From JAQUTK01 sp963677415 (GTDB lineage: Bacteria > Bacteroidota > Bacteroidia > Bacteroidales > JAQUTK01), in NCBI GenBank assembly GCA_963677415.2, contig CAXXFJ010000034.1:1-64000 (forward strand): a DNA stretch of 64,000 bases, read 5' to 3'. A program made the translations under genes and the position numbers. Of this stretch, positions 10,632 to 19,709 are shown piece by piece. The notes beneath the pieces are model-generated. The model had not been told where the DNA came from and ran no database searches. It saw only the letters and a list, made by a program, of their open reading frames with translations. Position 1 is the stretch's first letter; each line of letters opens with the position of its first letter.

Positions 10632-11428
10632 TGCTGGTTCTTAATATAGTTTCTAATGTAAATACAGGCAGGATCGACAATTGTGCCATGATCAAATCCT
10701 TGCATCTCAATGAGCTTTACTTTGGTATTGCCCACGCTCTTGAGCACAGCTTCCAAGTGAGCATTTTCTTCATAGCGTGCAGCCATTTCAAGGGTTCTGT
10801 CACCGGTAATAAGCAGGAGAGGAGAAGTCTCTTTACGGCTCTGGTTGGATGGAGCATATTCATCAATGATGGGCAGGTCTTTCGAAAGACCTCTCTCTTT
10901 GCGGATTGTGTAGTGTGTGGTTGTCTGTCCACTGACTGGTAGGTAAGCAGCCACTTTATCTGCATCGACACCATACTTGCCCAGAAAACGTTTGTCCAAA
11001 CAAAGCATTAGTGCGAGATAACCTCCCGCTGAATGACCGGATACGTAGATGCGTGATTTGCTGCCTCCATATTGTTCGATGTTTGCAAAAGTCCAGGCTA
11101 CAGCAGCAGCGGCATCATCAGTATAGGCCGGATTAGTTGCCTTCGGGCTCAACCTGTAATTGACGGCAATGATAGCAAATCCCTGAGCTTTGAGCTCCTC
11201 AGGAAAGAACTTTTCACCTGCTTCAAGGCTTCCACCATGAAACCAAACAATGGTTGCAAATTCTTTCTTAAAGGTCGGATAGTAAATATCGAGCTTGCAT
11301 CTTTCAAGTCTGTAAGCATCTTCTTCCATCGCAGGAGCATAAGAGATATCTTTGATTGTCTCATAGTTACCTTGTGCCTGTAAGTATAATGCGCATAAAA
11401 AGAGAAGAATCGTGACGTGTTTTCTCAT
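10628..11428 (-). CDS. Secreted alpha/beta-hydrolase (esterase/lipase-like)
   Basis: 266-aa hydrolase of the carboxylesterase type. A signal peptide covers about residues 1-19 (ending LQAQG). The oxyanion-hole motif HGGS is at 64-67, the nucleophile Ser133 is in GHSAGG, and the likely catalytic His is in GFDHGT near the C-terminus with an acidic residue in ITGDRT. Likely substrates are acyl or acetyl esters on carbohydrate, but nothing in the sequence fixes this. It is first in a two-gene operon with the lactonase-family lipoprotein; pairing an esterase and a lactonase-like protein suggests shared work on one ester-bearing sugar substrate. Confidence 0.85.
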   Translation of the reverse strand: MRKHVTILLFLCALYLQAQGNYETIKDISYAPAMEEDAYRLERCKLDIYYPTFKKEFATIVWFHGGSLEAGEKFFPEELKAQGFAIIAVNYRLSPKATNPAYTDDAAAAVAWTFANIEQYGGSKSRIYVSGHSAGGYLALMLCLDKRFLGKYGVDADKVAAYLPVSGQTTTHYTIRKERGLSKDLPIIDEYAPSNQSRKETSPLLLITGDRTLEMAARYEENAHLEAVLKSVGNTKVKLIEMQGFDHGTIVDPACIYIRNYIKNQQ

Positions 11429-11455
11429 GGTTTGAAATCGTATTTATTAATTTTG

Positions 11456-11463
11456 CAAAGATG
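11456..11463 (-). promoter_or_regulatory. Possible -7 box for the esterase operon
   Basis: CATCTTTG on the minus strand, one mismatch to TAnnTTTG, about 28 nt upstream of the ATG at 11428. Confidence 0.4.
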
Positions 11464-11555
11464 GAAATTTTGTTTGAAAAATAAAAATAGAATAGATGGA
11501 AAAGTCGAAATAATTACTTTTTGCTGAAAATATTACTAGCATTCTAAAATAAATG

Positions 11556-11563
11556 TAACTTTG
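11556..11563 (+). promoter_or_regulatory. -7 box for the 36-aa lysine-rich gene
   Basis: TAACTTTG matches TAnnTTTG and implies a leader of about 85 nt before the ATG at 11654. Confidence 0.55.
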
Positions 11564-11653
11564 AGGCCAACAAGCCTGATAGCATAGCCGGGGATTTGTG
11601 CTGATAATATGATTGCCGGATGCGTATCATAGAAATATTAAATTTAATACGTT

Positions 11654-11764
11654 ATGTCAAAAGACAAAGATCAGGGAAAAGAAAAAACAACAAAGAAAGC
11701 TCCTACCAAAACCCTGAAGGAGAAACGTGCAGAGAAAGAAGCAAAACGCAAAGACCGTAGTTGA
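11654..11764 (+). CDS. Small lysine-rich protein, 36 aa
   Basis: Short open frame beginning MSKDKDQGKEKTTKKAP and ending AKRKDRS. About 40% of residues are Lys or Arg, with many Glu and no hydrophobic core, so it is probably disordered and may bind nucleic acid. It is supported by its own TAnnTTTG box upstream and a hairpin terminator downstream, which together make a complete tiny transcription unit. I have an impression of having seen similar short proteins in Bacteroidales, but assign no function. Confidence 0.65.
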   Translation: MSKDKDQGKEKTTKKAPTKTLKEKRAEKEAKRKDRS

Positions 11765-11806
11765 ATTCTTTTTCTACTTACTGGATAATATTCAGTAATT
11801 TAGAGT

Positions 11807-11850
11807 ACCCTTTCTAAATGCTTTATGCAAATGGAAAGGGTTGTTTCTTT
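11807..11850 (+). terminator. Intrinsic terminator after the 36-aa gene
   Basis: Stem accctttc (11807-11814) with gaaagggt (11834-11841), then a T-rich run. Confidence 0.6.
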
Positions 11851-12211
11851 ATTCAATAGTTGTCTGAGTTTAATTGGAATCAAATGGAAAACATGTAGGC
11901 GATTTAATGATTAAGCACCTGATTTATTATTTTTCCTGCTTCTTTGATAACAATATAGAGTAACGTGTGACTGTTGGTTACTTATTCTGTCATGTTACAT
12001 ATAATAGAATATTGAGCGTGATATTAGCTATCGGACCGTACACGCAGTTTTCTTAAACAAATATAAACGAAAGTAAAATGAGTCTGAATTTGAATTATTG
12101 TTGTATTTTTGGAGCTTCTTTGACTTAAGGCTGATCTTTGTTGAAAAAAGTAAAGCTGGTAAGTCAAAAGTGATACCTCAATAATAGAGAAGAAACCACT
12201 AATTACAAATT
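11851..12211. other. Intergenic region, no gene seen
   Basis: About 360 bases of AT-rich sequence upstream of the GH2 gene. I see no open frame with coding character and no known riboswitch; a promoter box lies at 12104-12111. Confidence 0.6.
12104..12111 (+). promoter_or_regulatory. -7 box for the GH2 gene at 12212
   Basis: TATTTTTG matches TAnnTTTG, about 100 nt upstream of the ATG. Confidence 0.5.
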
Positions 12212-15200
12212 ATGAGAACTTTTAATCTAGCTCTGATCTTGTGTTGTCTTGTAACACAAACCTTTGCATTGAAACCTGTATTGCAGGGATTTAATTATGC
12301 AGAAGCAAAAGCACCAGTAGGAAATGAATGGGAATCTCCCGAGAATCTCTCCTTAAACAAGGAGCAGCCACATGCTTACTTCTTTTCTTTCCAAAATGTA
12401 GAAAATGCCCGTAAAGTATTGCCGGAGAATTCCACATATTGGCAATCACTCAATGGAGACTGGAAGTTTAACTGGGTAAAATCACCAGAACTGAGACCGA
12501 AAAACTTCTATGAAACAACGTATGACGTCTCTTCATGGGATATTATTCCAGTGCCGTCTAGTTGGAATATTTATGGTGTTCAGAAAAACGGGAATCTAAA
12601 ATATGGAGTTCCTATTTATGTTAATCAACCGGTTATCTTTCAGCATCGTGTCGCTGTGGATGACTGGAAAGGCGGAGTGATGCGTACACCACCTGAAAAA
12701 TGGACAACCTTTGAATATCGGAACGAAGTGGGTTCTTACCGTCGTGATTTCGAACTTCCTGCAACATGGGACGGACGTGAAGTCTTTATCAATTTTGAAG
12801 GGGTAGATTCCTTCTTCTATCTTTGGATCAATGGAAAGTATGTGGGATTTTCTAAAAACTCCCGCAACACGGCAAGCTTCAATATTACAAAATATCTTCA
12901 AAAAGGAAAGAATGTCGTTGCAGCAGAAGTCTATCGTAGTTCGGACGGCTCTTTCCTTGAAGCGCAGGACATGTTTCGTCTGCCCGGTATCTTTCGTACA
13001 GTAGGATTACATTCCGTGCCGAAAGTTCAGGTGCGCGATTTGAATGTAATCCCCGATCTGGACGAAACCTATACGAATGGATCTCTGATCATTGATGCAG
13101 ATATTCGTAACCTTGGTAAGAGCAATGCAAAAGGATATAAAATGGTATATACCTTGTATGCCAATAAACTATACTCAGACGAGAACACAGAGGTTGCAAA
13201 TGTTACAACAACGGCTGTGATTGAACCGGTTGCATCCAGTCAGACAATACAAGCTCAGAAAGCAGTCATGAAGGTTCAGTCTCCAAATAAATGGTCTGCT
13301 GAAACTCCATATCGTTACACTCTTGTTGCAGAATTGAAAGACAAAAAGAATAAAACGATTGAAACAGTGTCCTGTGTCGTCGGTTTTCGAAAAGTGGAAA
13401 TTAAAGATACGAAAGCTGAAGATGATGAATTCGGACTTGCCGGCAGGTATTATTATATCAATGGTAAAACAGCCAAACTGAAAGGTGTAAACCGTCATGA
13501 GAGTAATCCGGGAACAGGTCATGCTCTTACCCGCAAGATGATGGAAAAAGAGATCATGCTCATGAAACGTGCGAACATCAATCATGTGCGTAACTCTCAT
13601 TACAACGACGATCCGTACTGGTATTTTTTATGTAATAAGTACGGCATTTATCTGGAAGATGAAGCAAATATAGAGTCTCATGAATATTATTATGGAGAAG
13701 CTTCTTTGTCGCATCCGGAAGAGTGGAAAGCAGCTCATGTGGCACGCGTAATGGAAATGGTGCACAGTAATATAAATAATCCCTCTATCGTTATTTGGTC
13801 ATTGGGTAATGAAGCTGGTCCCGGAAAGAACTTTGTGGCAGCCTATGATGCTATAAAGGCTGTGGATACTTCCCGACCTGTACAGTATGAACGTAACAAT
13901 GATATCGTGGATATGGGATCCAATCAATATCCGTCTATCGGATGGATGCAAGGTGCTGTAAAGGGCACGTACCAAATAAAATATCCTTTCCATATATCAG
14001 AATATGCACACTCAATGGGTAACGCCTGTGGTAACTTGATTGATTACTGGAATGCAATCGAGTCGACCAATTTCTTCTGTGGTGGAGCCATTTGGGACTG
14101 GGTGGATCAATCCATGTATAACTACGATAAGGTTACAGGTGAATGTTATCTTGCTTATGGGGGTGACTTTGGTGATACACCTAATGACGGTCAGTTTGTG
14201 ATGAACGGTATTCTCTTTGGCGATCTCGAACCAAAGCCGCAATATTATGAAGTGAAAAAGGTCTATCAGCATATTGGAGTAACTCCAGTCAGTGTAAAAG
14301 ACGGAACCTTTGAAATCTTTAATAAATACTATTTCAAAGATCTTTCAGAGTACACCCTTCTTTTATCCTTGTATGAGAATGGAAAGGAAGTGGATGAAGG
14401 CACACTCGATATGGGATCAATACCTCCTCGTACTAAAAAAAGGATGAGCGTTTCCTATAATATGAATGATTTGAAAGAATCTTCAGAGTATTTCGTTAAA
14501 CTGCAATTCTTGCTGAAAGAAGATATGCCTTGGGCTCAGAAAGGTTTTGTTCAGGCAGAAGAGCAGATCTTAGTTAAAGAAGCTACAACTCGTCCAACCA
14601 TTGCAGCTGTTGCCAAGGCATCTTCAACAGGGAAACTAGAAATAGAGGAGACTTCTTCCACGATAAAGACAGTAAAAGGAGATGGCTTTGTTGCTGAGTT
14701 TGATCTTACTTCCGGTACAATATATAGTTTGACATATGGCAAAGAGACAGTGATAACTCCGGGTAACGGCCCAAAGCTGGATGCTCTGCGTGCATTTGTC
14801 AACAATGATAACTGGTTCTATACGCAATGGTTTGATCGCGGATTGCATAATCTGAAGCATAAGGCTATAAGTAGTAACTTCTTGAAAAAGGCGGACGGTA
14901 CTATTGTCGCATCTTTCACTGTTGAGTCGCAGGCTCCGAATGCAGCTCGTATACTTGGAGGTACAAGTTCAGGTAAAAACAGTGTGGAAGAGCTAACAGA
15001 CAAAGTCTTTGGAGAGAATGATTTCAAGTTTACCACCAACCAGATCTTTACAATCTATCAAGATGGCTCTGTTGAGTTGGAGGCGAGCATTACTTCCAGT
15101 CAGGATGCTTTGATATTACCACGTTTGGGATATGTCATGAAAGTGCCTCAGAAATATTCTGAGTTCAACTATTATGGTCGTGGGCCAATTGACAATTATG

Positions 15201-16240
15201 CAGATCGCAAGTCAGGTCAGTTCATCGAACAACATCAGAGTACAGTGGAAAAGGAATTTGTCAATTTCCCGAAGCCACAGGATATGGGTAACCATGAAGA
15301 TGTACGTTGGTGTGCCTTGACAGACAAGACAGGTAACGGTGCTCTATTTGTGGCAGCAGACCATCTGTCAGTATCAGCACTGCAATATTCATCTATGGAT
15401 ATGATCTTGGCTCCTCATCCATACCAGTTGCCTAAAGCAGGAGACACCTATCTGCATCTTGATTTAGGAGTAACCGGTCTGGGAGGCAATAGCTGCGGTC
15501 AGGGTGGTCCTCTTACTCCAGACCAAATCAAAGCGGAAGCACACGTTATGGGCTTCATTATTCGTCCTGCCGGTAAAGACCTGGCAAAAATAGCAAATGT
15601 GGCACCTTCAGGGGATGTACCAGTTTCCATAACCCGCAACCGTGCGGGTGCAGTGACAATCTCTTCCACGAAGGAAGGAGCTATGATGTGCTATAGTATA
15701 AATAAAGGAAAATCGAATGACTATTCGCAAGTGATTCCTTTGCGCGATGGAGGTACAGTGAGTGCCTGGTTTAAGGAAACCCCTCAGACTAAAACGACTA
15801 TATCTTTCCCTAAGATTGAAGGTATTCAAACTACGGTTGTTTTTGCCAGCAGTCAGGAAGCCGGAGAAGGGGATGCTTCTAATCTGACAGATGGCGATCC
15901 GAATACCATCTGGCATACGATGTATTCTGTTACAGTGGCTAAATATCCGCATTGGGTTGATCTGGATGCCGGTGAAGTGAAGACAATAAAAGGCTTTACT
16001 TATCTGCCACGTCAGGATGGTACCAATGGAGATGTGAAGGATTATACTATTCACGTAAGCATGGATGGAAAGAACTGGGGTGAACCCGTTGTCAAAGCTG
16101 AATTTAGAAGGAATAAATCAGAGAAGAAAGTGACCTTTGACCAACCTGTCAAAGGTCGATATATTCGCTTTACAGCATTGAGTGAACAAAGTGGACAAGA
16201 TTTTGCAACAGGAGCTGAGATCACCATCCTTGCAGATTAA
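12212..16240 (+). CDS. Secreted GH2 beta-galactosidase, LacZ-type, with C-terminal discoidin-like domain
   Basis: 1342-aa exo-beta-galactosidase of LacZ architecture. A signal peptide (about 1-19) is followed by the jelly-roll sugar-binding domain (about 85-290), an Ig-like domain (about 290-400), the TIM barrel (about 400-700), a further beta domain and the LacZ small-chain-like domain (about 830-1140). The acid/base is Glu534 in WSLGNEAGPG and the nucleophile Glu597 in HISEYAHSMGN. Residues about 1210-1340 (NLTDGDPNTIWHTMYS, GRYIRFTAL) look like an F5/8 type C carbohydrate-binding module, which E. coli LacZ lacks. It is monocistronic, between its own -7 box and a terminator; no SusC/SusD pair is near, so the glycan it serves cannot be inferred. 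Confidence 0.9.
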   Translation: MRTFNLALILCCLVTQTFALKPVLQGFNYAEAKAPVGNEWESPENLSLNKEQPHAYFFSFQNVENARKVLPENSTYWQSLNGDWKFNWVKSPELRPKNFYETTYDVSSWDIIPVPSSWNIYGVQKNGNLKYGVPIYVNQPVIFQHRVAVDDWKGGVMRTPPEKWTTFEYRNEVGSYRRDFELPATWDGREVFINFEGVDSFFYLWINGKYVGFSKNSRNTASFNITKYLQKGKNVVAAEVYRSSDGSFLEAQDMFRLPGIFRTVGLHSVPKVQVRDLNVIPDLDETYTNGSLIIDADIRNLGKSNAKGYKMVYTLYANKLYSDENTEVANVTTTAVIEPVASSQTIQAQKAVMKVQSPNKWSAETPYRYTLVAELKDKKNKTIETVSCVVGFRKVEIKDTKAEDDEFGLAGRYYYINGKTAKLKGVNRHESNPGTGHALTRKMMEKEIMLMKRANINHVRNSHYNDDPYWYFLCNKYGIYLEDEANIESHEYYYGEASLSHPEEWKAAHVARVMEMVHSNINNPSIVIWSLGNEAGPGKNFVAAYDAIKAVDTSRPVQYERNNDIVDMGSNQYPSIGWMQGAVKGTYQIKYPFHISEYAHSMGNACGNLIDYWNAIESTNFFCGGAIWDWVDQSMYNYDKVTGECYLAYGGDFGDTPNDGQFVMNGILFGDLEPKPQYYEVKKVYQHIGVTPVSVKDGTFEIFNKYYFKDLSEYTLLLSLYENGKEVDEGTLDMGSIPPRTKKRMSVSYNMNDLKESSEYFVKLQFLLKEDMPWAQKGFVQAEEQILVKEATTRPTIAAVAKASSTGKLEIEETSSTIKTVKGDGFVAEFDLTSGTIYSLTYGKETVITPGNGPKLDALRAFVNNDNWFYTQWFDRGLHNLKHKAISSNFLKKADGTIVASFTVESQAPNAARILGGTSSGKNSVEELTDKVFGENDFKFTTNQIFTIYQDGSVELEASITSSQDALILPRLGYVMKVPQKYSEFNYYGRGPIDNYADRKSGQFIEQHQSTVEKEFVNFPKPQDMGNHEDVRWCALTDKTGNGALFVAADHLSVSALQYSSMDMILAPHPYQLPKAGDTYLHLDLGVTGLGGNSCGQGGPLTPDQIKAEAHVMGFIIRPAGKDLAKIANVAPSGDVPVSITRNRAGAVTISSTKEGAMMCYSINKGKSNDYSQVIPLRDGGTVSAWFKETPQTKTTISFPKIEGIQTTVVFASSQEAGEGDASNLTDGDPNTIWHTMYSVTVAKYPHWVDLDAGEVKTIKGFTYLPRQDGTNGDVKDYTIHVSMDGKNWGEPVVKAEFRRNKSEKKVTFDQPVKGRYIRFTALSEQSGQDFATGAEITILAD

Positions 16241-16264
16241 TTAGTCTTCGATGTTAAATAGGAA

Positions 16265-16294
16265 AAAGCGTGCCAGAAGTGGCGCGCTTTTTTT
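16265..16294 (+). terminator. Intrinsic terminator after the GH2 gene
   Basis: 10-bp stem aaagcgtgcc/ggcgcgcttt with one G-U pair and 6-nt loop, followed by a T-run. Confidence 0.85.
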
Positions 16295-16326
16295 ATATAC
16301 AGATGATTATATATATAAAATACTAT

Positions 16327-16334
16327 TAACTTTG
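16327..16334 (+). promoter_or_regulatory. -7 box for the delta-60-repeat gene
   Basis: TAACTTTG matches TAnnTTTG. The leader to the ATG at 16450 is about 110 nt and contains a small gtgg/ccac hairpin near 16373; I recognise no riboswitch class. Confidence 0.55.
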
Positions 16335-16449
16335 CAAAATTTACACACAGACAGATCTAAGAATTAAATAGTAGTGGAGACCAGAAACCACATGAATAAA
16401 CGGGGCGTAACTGAAAAGCCTTATGAGTAGGAAGATAATCATTTATTGA

Positions 16450-18000
16450 ATGAAAAAGAAATTCTCCTTTAAACTCGCGTCACTCTTTATTGGTACCTAT
16501 TTCTTAATGCCTTTCAGTTCTTACTCTCAAGACGGAACATTAGATGTCAGCTTTGGTACCAATGGCAAAGTTATTACAAATGTTGGAGGTTTGTATGATG
16601 AAATTGCGTCAATCGCTATTCAGAGTGATGGTAAAATTGTAGTTGCTGGAACCAGTTATCCTAACGTATATGCTGATTTTACGGTTGTACGCTATAATAG
16701 TGACGGAAGCCTGGATCTAAGTTTTGGATCTGAAGGGAAAGTTTATACAGATATAGGCACATTAACCGATTATGCACAAGCTGTTGCTATTCAAAGCGAC
16801 GGGAAAATTGTGGTTGTAGGAAAAGGTTATTTGGATGGACAAGACCGTATTGCTTTAGTTCGCTATAATGAAGATGGGACGCTTGATGATGACTTCGGTA
16901 CAAATGGCATTACTACCACAGCAATAGGTAACACATATAGCATTGGTAATGCAGTTGCAATACAGAGTGATGGTAAAATTGTGGTTGCTGGTCAAACAGA
17001 GATAAGCAGTTATGATCAAGAGATGATTGTGCTTCGTTATAATCATGACGGAACTCTGGATCCTTCATTTAATGAGAGTGGATTTTTCATCACGGAGTTC
17101 GGGGTGATGGGATCAATGGCTTCTTCAGTTACAATACAAAGTAATGGTAGAATTGTAGTGGCAGGAAATAGTGTGAATGCTGGTAATCCAAATTTTGCAG
17201 TTATACGCATTTTAGAAAATGGGAATCCAGATGTAACGTTTAGTAGTGATGGTATAGACACCACTTCTGTTGGAGGTCTTATTGATTATGCTAAGTCTGT
17301 TGTCGTTCAAAGCGATGAAAAAATAGTTATAGCCGGTTATAGTCATAATGGTAGTAATACGGATTTTGCATTAGTCCGCTATAATAGTAACGGTACTCTT
17401 GATACCTCGTTTGACGAAGACGGAAAGGTTACTACTGCAATTGGATACTCAAATGATCAGGCATCATCAGTTGTGCTTCAAGATGATGGTAAGATAGTCG
17501 TTGCAGGATTTTCTTACAACGGTAGAAATTATGATTTTGCATTAGCCCGATATAACAGCGATGGAACTCTTGATACGTCATTTGATGGAGATGGAAAACA
17601 AACAACCGATTTTGGAAACAGTCATGATTATTGCAGATCACTTGCCATTCAGAGTGACGGAAAAATTGTGTTAGGAGGAAGTATGAAGTATGGAACGGAT
17701 GCTGATTTCGCCTTAGCTCGTTATACAAACACACTTCTTACCGGAATAGATGAGATTCAGAGCGAAGATCAATCACTAAAGATTTATTCGGATCCTACAG
17801 TTGAAGTGCTTGTAGTGAAAGCCGGCACTCAACTTATTGGCTCTTTATATACTATTAGCGATCAGTTGGGCCGACCAATTATCACTGGTAGATTGATGTC
17901 TGAGACCTCTTCAGTTGTAATTGATAAATTGGCTTCCGGATTATACTTCTTTCAGGTAGTAGGTGGTAATCAAATGACAATCAAGTTTATGAAGAAATAA
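16450..18000 (+). CDS. Secreted delta-60-repeat beta-propeller protein with T9SS-like sorting domain
   Basis: 516 aa. A signal peptide (about 1-26, ending SSYSQ) is followed by seven or eight repeats of about 55-60 residues, each with the pattern DGTLDxSFGxxGKV ... AxAIQSDGKIVVAG ... DFALxRYNxDG, which is the delta-60 repeat (a propeller-forming repeat). The last 75 residues (KIYSDPTVEVLVVKAG, SSVVIDKLASGLYFFQV, ending IKFMKK) resemble a type A sorting domain of the type IX secretion system. The protein should therefore be exported and perhaps attached at the cell surface. No enzymatic residues are recognisable; a binding role is inferred. It is monocistronic and converges on the Nudix gene. 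Confidence 0.82.
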   Translation: MKKKFSFKLASLFIGTYFLMPFSSYSQDGTLDVSFGTNGKVITNVGGLYDEIASIAIQSDGKIVVAGTSYPNVYADFTVVRYNSDGSLDLSFGSEGKVYTDIGTLTDYAQAVAIQSDGKIVVVGKGYLDGQDRIALVRYNEDGTLDDDFGTNGITTTAIGNTYSIGNAVAIQSDGKIVVAGQTEISSYDQEMIVLRYNHDGTLDPSFNESGFFITEFGVMGSMASSVTIQSNGRIVVAGNSVNAGNPNFAVIRILENGNPDVTFSSDGIDTTSVGGLIDYAKSVVVQSDEKIVIAGYSHNGSNTDFALVRYNSNGTLDTSFDEDGKVTTAIGYSNDQASSVVLQDDGKIVVAGFSYNGRNYDFALARYNSDGTLDTSFDGDGKQTTDFGNSHDYCRSLAIQSDGKIVLGGSMKYGTDADFALARYTNTLLTGIDEIQSEDQSLKIYSDPTVEVLVVKAGTQLIGSLYTISDQLGRPIITGRLMSETSSVVIDKLASGLYFFQVVGGNQMTIKFMKK

Positions 18001-18038
18001 GATCGGTACAACAAGTTTAGGTGCACCTATCAAAAAGA

Positions 18039-18079
18039 GAAGGCGGCAAACAGAGTTATGAATTCTGCCTGCCGCCTTC
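18039..18079 (-). terminator. Terminator of the Nudix gene, overlapping its coding end
   Basis: 10-bp stem gaaggcggca (18039-18048) with tgccgccttc (18070-18079). On the minus strand it is followed by a T-rich tract. The upstream arm encodes the last residues of the Nudix protein, whose stop codon is at 18056-18058. Confidence 0.7.
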
Positions 18080-18454
18080 ATTCGCAATATTGTCAGCAAT
18101 AATCTTATCAGCCGGACAGAACTCATACTCTTTCAGCTCTTCAGTGCGCACCCATTTGCAGTCATTGTGCTCATTGGCTGTAACAGAACCATGCTGGATG
18201 GTACAATTGAAAAAGTGGATGTGTATAGTTCCTTTTGGATGATCAGAGAATGTTTCTCCGAATAGATCTTCGATAGCAATTGTGATATTCAATTCTTCCT
18301 GACACTCTCTGGTCAAGCATCCTTCCAATGTTTCCTCCGGCTCTTGCTTGCCTCCGGGAAATTCCCAGAGCAGGGCACAATTCTTTTGTATGGGCCGTTG
18401 GCAGATTAATATTTCGTTCTGTTTGTTGCGAATGATTGCTGCGGTTACTTCCAT
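18056..18454 (-). CDS. Nudix hydrolase, MutT-like (d)NTP pyrophosphohydrolase
   Basis: 132-aa single-domain Nudix protein that hydrolyses a nucleoside diphosphate linked to another group, probably an oxidised dNTP such as 8-oxo-dGTP. The complete Nudix box is present at about residues 36-58: GGKQEPEETLEGC followed by LTRECQEELNI, fitting Gx5Ex7REUxEExGU except Asn at the last Gly. The start MEVTAAIIRNKQNEILICQR is typical of MutT. Cytosolic. It stands alone; a nudged assignment to CTP or other pyrimidine pyrophosphatases cannot be excluded. Confidence 0.88.
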   Translation of the reverse strand: MEVTAAIIRNKQNEILICQRPIQKNCALLWEFPGGKQEPEETLEGCLTRECQEELNITIAIEDLFGETFSDHPKGTIHIHFFNCTIQHGSVTANEHNDCKWVRTEELKEYEFCPADKIIADNIANEGGRQNS

Positions 18455-18801
18455 TCCTGTCCTATCTCCTTATTCAGTGATAAAAAGTCATTTGCTTGAG
18501 CATTCAGGATCATAATTACAAAGACATCTCCTTACCCAAAGAAAATTCAGGTAGAAATGAAAATGCTACTTTTAGATGGGTGTGCACTTTTTAATTAAGT
18601 TTCCTTCTTACAACCGTGCGAAACATAAAGAATCCCCAGTTCAATTTTGCAATATGCTCTGAAAGAAAATCCCCGATACTAATGGCAAGGTTCGAAATTG
18701 ATGTTCGTAAATTTATCATAATTCAAATATTTAGGTTCTTTTTTGCTCATCAGAGTAGGTTCTTTTATCTCTGATTGTCTCATTTCGATGAATGCTTTCA
18801 G

Positions 18802-18809
18802 CAAATATA
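18802..18809 (-). promoter_or_regulatory. Orphan -7 box pointing left
   Basis: TATATTTG on the minus strand in gene-poor DNA. The nearest downstream gene is the Nudix hydrolase about 350 nt away, so it either drives a long leader or an unrecognised small RNA, or is chance in AT-rich DNA. Confidence 0.3.
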
Positions 18810-19078
18810 GTTTAAATGTTTTGTTTGACAAAATAAAACTGAATTTATTTTACAAATTAGTCTGTTTTTACGCTTCTGAGTAATATAGACAATCTCAATA
18901 ACAAGGAATTTGAGTAGATAATAATAGCTCAATACTGTTTATGAAGGGATAGGGTCATTGGCGCTTGCTTTCACTTTATGAACATTTCAATTTTAAAAGA
19001 GTATTGGACAAGAATATTGCACCATGGTCCAGTTTTGAACCTACACTTTATTCTTATTCAAAGTTTGTCAAGAAACTA

Positions 19079-19101
19079 AAATCGGTGTTTTAGAACAATT
19101 T
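19079..19101 (+). repeat. 23-nt direct repeat, copy 1
   Basis: The 23 bases aaatcggtgt ttt agaacaattt are identical to 19374-19396, 295 bp away. Confidence 0.75.
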
Positions 19102-19373
19102 GATGTAAGACAAAGAAGAGACTAATTCTCATAAATAGGATGTCGAATAAGAGAATCCGGTCATTCTGTATAATTCTGCTATTTTCTATATTGGTGATAT
19201 GTAAAGTGTTATACTTTTTGAAAATGAGTCCGTCCGCGAATATAATTTCTACCTGATGAAATGTTTATTTCAAAGGCATCCGATGACAAAAACAACCTGA
19301 TAAAAGTTCAAAAACTATTGATAGAAATTCTGTTCCTTTCAGGCTCTTTTTTTATGATGTTCTTGAATCTTGG

Positions 19374-19396
19374 AAATCGGTGTTTTAGAACAATTT
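19374..19396 (+). repeat. 23-nt direct repeat, copy 2
   Basis: Exact second copy of the sequence at 19079-19101. Confidence 0.75.
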
Positions 19397-19658
19397 TTGT
19401 TTCCTTTTTGTCTCTCTTTATCAGAAGATACGCTTACCGGAAATTAAATTTTGTAGCATGTGGCAAAGATGTTTTGGATAGTATGGAGGTTATATCTAAA
19501 CACTGAAAAATGGCATCAGGCATTGCTTGCGCTCATATATTATCGTGCTTTGAACTATTATTTAACTACAAAGATATAATAAGTTTGGAATGGATGTAAA
19601 TTAGTATAATTATCATTTTATTCAGTATATAGAAACTAAAGTGTAAGCTATAAAAAAT

Positions 19659-19666
19659 TACATTTG
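19659..19666 (+). promoter_or_regulatory. -7 box for the gene at 19710
   Basis: TACATTTG matches TAnnTTTG; leader about 37 nt. Confidence 0.6.
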
Positions 19667-19709
19667 CATCTTCTAAAGTAAAACAATAATTCATTTAAAA
19701 TTACCAGAT

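Larger units (their letters stand above)
18455..19658. other. Gene-poor 1.2-kb region with decayed sequence
   Basis: AT-rich, with no convincing gene. A 46-codon stretch open at 18960-19093 (containing KNIAPWSSFEPTLYSYSKF) reads like a protein fragment with no start, so it may be a gene remnant. A 23-nt sequence occurs twice, at 19079-19101 and 19374-19396. The 81-codon frame at 19261-19506 looks accidental. Confidence 0.5.

Noticed and set aside
19261..19506. 81-codon open frame in the gene-poor region
   Set aside because: No promoter box at a suitable distance, no coding-like composition, and it contains one copy of the 23-nt repeat; it is most likely accidental.
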